Shown here piece by piece: positions 58,919-64,000 of a DNA stretch of 64,000 bases (position 1 is its first letter; each line of letters opens with the position of its first letter). The position numbers were made by a program, and so were the translations under genes. This DNA comes from Didymodactylos carnosus (taxonomy: Eukaryota; Rotifera; Eurotatoria; Philodinida; Philodinidae), in NCBI GenBank assembly GCA_905250885.1, contig CAJNOQ010000104.1, positions 7,279 through 71,278 of the forward strand, in the 5' to 3' direction. The notes beneath the pieces were generated by a model. It ran no database searches. It was not told where the DNA came from and worked only from the letters and a program-made list of their open reading frames with translations.

Positions 58919-61900
58919 ATGTTGTTTGAAACAACGAATAGTTGTAAAATTAATACACAACGGAAACAATCAAAACGTGTATCAAATTCATACGATAATC
59001 TGTTGTTTAATTCAAACCATATTGAGAATACAATTAATTCAATTGAAAATAATTCTCAACAGAGAGTTTGGTAAGTGTCATTGTTCAAATTAGTTAATAT
59101 AATACGAATGATACCACGTGTGCTTGGATTTATATTATCGTATGAGCCTGTTCAAAACATGAGTAATTTTTTTGCAATTGATGACATCATCTTCAACTCA
59201 TCTTGAAGCCTGTGCAACGGTTTTATGTTAATTGAAATGTGTGTATAGCGTGTATATTTTGTATATTATCTCATTTAGTTAATGAGTTTATCCGAATCCT
59301 ACAATTTCTCCCGATATGTTGGGAATGTGATGTTGTGTGTTATTAATAACAAACTTTAATAAAGGGTCTTATTATTATGGGATTTCTTCTCCAGTTTCAA
59401 ATCCTTTTTCTAGTGCTATTCTCAGCATATCAAACTAACCCTATGATATAGACAATTTTTTGATTGCCTGCTTTGGTGATCATGTTGTTCGTCACGTACT
59501 TCATTAGTACTGCCTTCGATTCTCGGCGTCCACAGCTCGCGTAGTAACTTTGATCATTGCTTATGTCGACGTGGCTAGTGAGTATAGGGAATTCAAGTGA
59601 AAGAACGCTACATCACACTAGCCTTTTAGCCAGAACTGAAATTGATAAATAGTGGTGATATGGATGACCATGTGAGAAGCTTGTCAACGTGAAGATCTGA
59701 GTCTATTGAAAGTGACACTTGTTAGAACTGTTCACCAGTTACTGTACAGCTGCATGGAAGCAAGATGTTGTCATCTATACTCTTTTAAGCATACTCACCA
59801 ATGCATTCAAATGCCCGTTTGGTCGGGCCAGCTAACTGTACTACCGTAACAGAATTCCGTAGCGGCTTTTCATCATTTTGTTTTGCCTACAATTCCTAAA
59901 CTGACTAGTCAGTTTAACTGAGTGTTGCGAGACATCTTAAATTGAAGGGAAAACTCTGGTTAACATTTTAAGACGTTTTTCATCCTCATCACATGTATAG
60001 TTAAGAAGCTGTAACCTAAACATTGGACTAGGACTGTAAAAGTTCCCGTTACTTCTTCGACTGTTACCGGCAACGATAACTAGAAAAACAGTTGCCGTTA
60101 AAGTAACGATAACTGTCTTTTCAGTTACCGTTGAAATAACGATAACTATCAGTTAGTTAACTTTGTGGTAGCTATTTTTTAAGTATGGCAGAAATATCCA
60201 CGCAGCGGCTTGAAATGGCTTTCAAAATCGTTAGTTTTCCACTAAAACTGTTGAAACTTTCATAAATGACGTGGTTTTGTAGTCTAATTTCGTTGATGAA
60301 AACAAAAAAGATTTCTCAAGCTGGCTGTAGATGCCGAGGTCTCCAGAGACCTTAAAAACCTCAGTTACAAAACATTGAAGTTATATATTTCGATTAATTT
60401 AGTTGGTTGATACCAATCAAAACCATGTCATTTATGAAAATTTCAACAGTTTTAGTGGAAAACTAACAATTTTGGAAGCCATTTTAAACCGATATTTTTT
60501 CCATACTTAAAAAATAGTTACCATAAACTAACTGGTAGTTACCGTTATTTCAACGGTAGCTGGAAACGCAATTATCGTTAAGGTAACGGTAACTGTCTTT
60601 TCAGTTACCGTTGGTTTAACGCTAACTGGAAAGACAGTTACTTTAACGGTAACGAAAAGAATAGTTAGCGTTAAATCAACGTAACGGGAACCTTTACAGT
60701 CCTAGATTGGACACTAGTTTTGCAAAATTGAATTAAAAAAATTAAAAATCAGTGTCCAATGTTTCTTAACTATACATGTGATGAGGATGAAAAACGTCTT
60801 AAAATGTTAACCAGAGTTTTCCCTTCAATTTAAGATGTCTCGCAACACTCAGTTAAACTGACTAGTCAGTTTAGGAATTGTAGGCAAAACAAAATGATGA
60901 AAAGCCGCTACGGAATTCTGTTACGGTAGCAGAGTTAGCTGGCAACTATAAAAACTAAATTACAGCGTGTTAGAGTTTAATTGGCGTGAAATATATATTA
61001 ACATTGACAAAAGCACGAAAGTGTTGAAAAACGTCGAACATTCGTTTAAACAAGTGTGATAAGCGTAGAGCAACGATGCGATAATGATTAATTGTCATTT
61101 CGAATTATTTATGAAAGTCCATATCGAGCTGAAAGAAAAAGTGATAATCATCGTCAAATAAAGAAAGTAAAAATGTACATTTAGATTAATTACGGGTATA
61201 CATTAATGACATCTTTAGATGGAAGTAAGAATAAAGAGGGAGAAAATGCTAAAAGAGCATAACCTACACACAAAAATGTAATATTTATGTTTGTTGTAAT
61301 AAAGTATCCGTTTATAGAATTATTGTTCATACGTATACGTTTTATATATCACAAGAAGGATGTTGTTAATGATATACGTGTGTAAAAAGAAGAGATTGAT
61401 AGGCTCAATAAAATATGAACGAAAACGTAAATATGTTAAATGTTTTCCATTAAAAAGAGATGTATAGAATACAAGAATTTATTGAGATTTGTTGGTTTTT
61501 TGTTAAATGGCGGGATGTACTCTTTCGTAGTCTGAACTTTTAGATGGAAAAGTGATAATAAGTGACCCAGAATACACCGAGGTACGCTATAATGTGTATG
61601 AAAAATAGTATAGTAAACAGTTATATGATTTTTTTTCCTTGTTAATTCATCTAGAAGTTATATGCACGCTTTTCATATGGGATAGATAAACTTTCTTTCT
61701 ACATGAATAACGATAATATACACAGAACATACGAGTATTTTTTAGAGAAATACAGCTTTAAGTTACACTACGTATGACTAAACGCAAGCTACATGTGTGA
61801 AAGTAAACAAAATCTTTTTAAATTCATGTTTTTTTGTGATGTAAAAATGATACTTTTATATATTTTTTATAGATGTTTAAAGTAGAAATAAAATCTTGAA

Positions 61901-64000
61901 TTTACCAAAGAGAGAGCTTTCAATGACAGTCAACATCTCCTATTTATGAGATCTAGATCAATCTAACTTCTGTAATCTAGTCTAACTGAATGCGACCAAA
62001 GCGAATTTTTCAACATTTATTTGCTGAGGTTTTATATGAAGAAAATATTAAAAGATGTTCTATCTTCATTGCATAATTTTTATTATTAGTCAAAAACCTG
62101 TATTAGATGCTAATAAAATGGGCAATCAATAGATGCAACTATTTTCGGACATTATAGAAATATCTTTTTCTATATCTTAATGTGTTTATTTTTTTTTCCC
62201 TCAGTAGCATATCTACCCGATCGTTAAAGAAACACATGTTAAACATAGAATCTAATTTGTACTTTTTATTTTTATTTTTTATTATGATAAATATAGATAG
62301 CAAATAAAAAAAGATTTCTATTTCCAGTATCGTAAATAGAACAAACATATGATAGAAACAAAAATCACTTTACGTGAAAAAGACGATGATCTTCGTCGAT
62401 ATTCTTTCATCTGTTGTTATTATTACTTGTATGAATTGTACATATTTTCTTCTTTATTATTATCATGCGAATAAAATAATATATACGATCATCACTATTA
62501 TTAAAAATTATTTGAAAAATCTTGATTCTATTTTTGAGAAAAACTTAATTAAAAATATATGTTTTTCTTTCGATTTGGTAGGAAACGACGTCGAGATGAA
62601 GCACAACGACGTGATTTACAACGGGAAATACATCCAACAAATGTACATTTGGAACGAATGGAACGTTGTAAAAATTGTTGTAAATCGGTTACAACATTTA
62701 TATTTTCACGTGTTGGATTATGTTTATTGATAGTTGCTTATGCATTTGGTGGTGGAATGTTATTTCAATTTATTGAAGCTAGTCATGAAGAAAAAGAAAT
62801 AGTTAGTGCACAAAAACGTTTAAATACAACAGTTGAAAAATTATTTAATCGTAGTATTGAATCAGCAGTATTATTTCATAGTAATTGGTCATTAATGGCT
62901 AGACAAATATTAGAAGAATATCAAATTGAATTAGTACATGTTGTTAAACGAGGTTATCAAGGTGAACGACAGCCAGATGATAATAAACAATGGAATTTTC
63001 CGGGTGCCATACTTTATGCGATTACAGTTATAACAACAATAGGTATGTAGTCAATCTCTTTATATTAAACGATTTAAAATAAATAGACGTTTTAAGATTA
63101 AAAAATTGATGCTAATTTTTTTTTCCATTAAAATCTCGAAAATAGAAGAATAGTTTTAGTGATCTGTACCGATTGAAGCTAAAGTCAACAGGAAATATTA
63201 ATTTAATTGTTTACAAGCAAGTATTAGAAACACTGATATGTCTGATTTAAATGATTTATTATTCAGTATATTAATTAGATAAGCTTTGAAAAAAAAACTT
63301 GTACTTTCTTGTCTTAGTCTTTAAATTAATGACCAAAAAAAAGGTCTCTTGTTTTGTTTATATCTATTGTGTTGAAGAAACGCAATCAATTGAATTAAAG
63401 TTTTAGAAAAATTCAGATACCGACTAATATTTCCGAATTTATCTGCCATTTATGCATTCTTTGTTCAGATATATATTAGAGCAAAAGGGTGAAGATTAAA
63501 AAATAAATAAATTTCAGAATCAGAAAAAAAACTCATAATTCGTCTATTAAAATGGTTAATTATAATCTTTTTAAATCCGACATATCTTATCTCTATATTC
63601 ATGTATTTCACATAATTTTCTAGCAATTAAATTAAATTATGTTCGCATTTATAACAACAAATGATGCGAAATGCTCTCTAATGAATCGAAAAATACATAG
63701 GTTTTCAGATCGGTATGTGTACAGCTTGTCAGTCGACGAAAATCAGTTAAGTTTTGTCAAAGTTTCAGCTATTCATTCAAATAGTTTATACAATTGAGAA
63801 TGTCTTATTTTATAGCCATAAATGTTTTCCTCTCTCAGACAAATCTTACTTTTTAAAAGAAGTAGTTAGTTAACTTTGCTTGATTTCTACTTTGAGATAA
63901 AGAATAAGACGTTTCTAACTCTATATGTTACTCGAAAGAAGATCTATCACTTTTACAAAACGTGAATGTTCTACGTTAAAGAAAACTTTTACTTGGACAT
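58919..64000 (+). CDS. Two-pore-domain potassium channel (TWiK-like), 5' part
   Basis: Exons 58919-59070 and 62582-63042 are joined in phase 2 (the Trp codon before KRRRDEAQRRD is split across the junction). The gene continues past the right edge, so only about 204 N-terminal residues are visible. K2P channels set the resting membrane K+ conductance as dimers in the plasma membrane. Seen: a polar N-terminal tail, TM1 (VGLCLLIVAYAFGGGMLFQF), and an extracellular cap region with NTT, NRS and NWS glycosylation sites. The first pore loop enters at AILYAITVITTIG, where the exon ends inside the TTIGxG selectivity filter. An alternative start at 62559 (MFFFRFGRKRRR) would omit the distal exon; I prefer the two-exon model because donor, acceptor and phase agree. 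Intron 1 is 3.5 kb and holds nested MITEs; intron 2 exceeds 950 bp. Confidence 0.82.
59400..59810. other. GC-richer unassigned stretch in K2P intron 1
   Basis: This stretch has visibly less poly-A/T than its surroundings, with blocks such as CTCGGCGTCCACAGCTCGCG. I found no long frame on either strand, no inverted ends and no tRNA-like fold. It may be an old retrotransposon or coding relic; I cannot assign it. Confidence 0.3.
59819..60948. mobile_element. Foldback MITE split by a hAT-like element, in K2P intron 1
   Basis: The arms 59819-60029 and 60705-60948 are inverted copies (CCAGCTAACTGTACTACCGT and its partner; both carry TACGGAATTCTG and ACTGACTAGTCAGTTTA). They align with the uninterrupted relative at 57683-58115. 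The interruption is the element at 60030-60704, which lies close to the palindrome centre. Confidence 0.82.
60030..60704. mobile_element. hAT-like MITE in the loop of the 59819-60948 foldback
   Basis: The ends are TAGGACTGTAAAAGTTCCCG and, on the other strand, TAGGACTGTAAAGGTTCCCG. The duplications CATTGGAC (60022-60029) and GATTGGAC (60705-60712) differ at one base. Both arms contain many TAACGGTAACTG-type repeats, like the element at 38059-38765. The inner arms also match each other over long blocks. Confidence 0.83.
63043..64000 (+). other. Intron 2 of the K2P channel gene, running off the window
   Basis: It begins with a GTATGT donor directly after the first half of the pore selectivity motif. 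AT-rich, with no further exon recognised up to the window end. Confidence 0.6.

Noticed and set aside
58800-59093. 97-codon frame starting at 58800
   Set aside because: The overlapping frame from 58919 has a proper donor and joins the K2P exon in phase; the 58800 frame has no recognisable content.

Overview
The window is animal nuclear DNA: strongly AT-rich, with intron-rich genes (mostly 50-100 bp introns with GTAAGT-like donors) and animal-specific families (POFUT1, a two-pore-domain K+ channel, a calmin-like actin-binding membrane protein, CHTOP). The base composition, short introns and load of short inverted-repeat transposons would fit a rotifer, perhaps a bdelloid, or another small invertebrate. 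The sequence alone does not settle this. No bacterial operon, CRISPR array, tRNA or rRNA gene was seen.

Genes from left to right: an unrecognised 427-aa basic protein (+, 2952-5529); POFUT1 (-, 6489-8578); CHTOP (-, 10648-12427); SF3A2 (+, 16202-17454); a calmin-like protein with tandem CH domains and a C-terminal membrane anchor (+, 21792-25900); a mitochondrial-type valyl-tRNA synthetase (+, 26751-31252); CPSF2/CPSF100 (-, 35149-44713) with an unrecognised membrane-protein gene lying in its intron 8 (-, 36808-37413); ribosomal protein S12 (-, 45914-46414); and the first two exons of a TWiK-like K2P channel (+, from 58919 past the right edge). Four of these serve RNA processing or translation in the nucleus, ribosome or mitochondrion (CHTOP, SF3A2, CPSF2, RPS12), and the synthetase adds a fifth translation gene. 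They are neighbours, not an operon, and nothing shows co-regulation. Gene models were built by hand from reading frame, splice sites and recalled homologue sequences; exon phases were checked and close in every model.

The most striking content is non-coding: a dense set of short inverted-repeat DNA transposons (MITEs and foldbacks), many inserted into one another. At least seven have hAT-like termini and 8-bp target duplications (five exact, two differing at one base; an eighth pair also differs at one base). Others have TA duplications, and one is piggyBac-like with TTAA. The best case is 32170-34880, where four elements are nested like dolls. Other nests lie at 1-1615, 3493-4347, 37826-38836, 44974-45699 and 59819-60948. 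Many sit in introns of intact genes. The only transposase trace is a broken hAT C-terminal domain near 55.0-55.4 kb.

The stretch from about 46.4 to 58.9 kb is a gene-poor AT-rich desert holding the hAT fossil, a possible reverse-transcriptase scrap and several MITEs. Nothing looks like a new defence or metabolic system. The layered transposon record and two unrecognised genes are the main leads.
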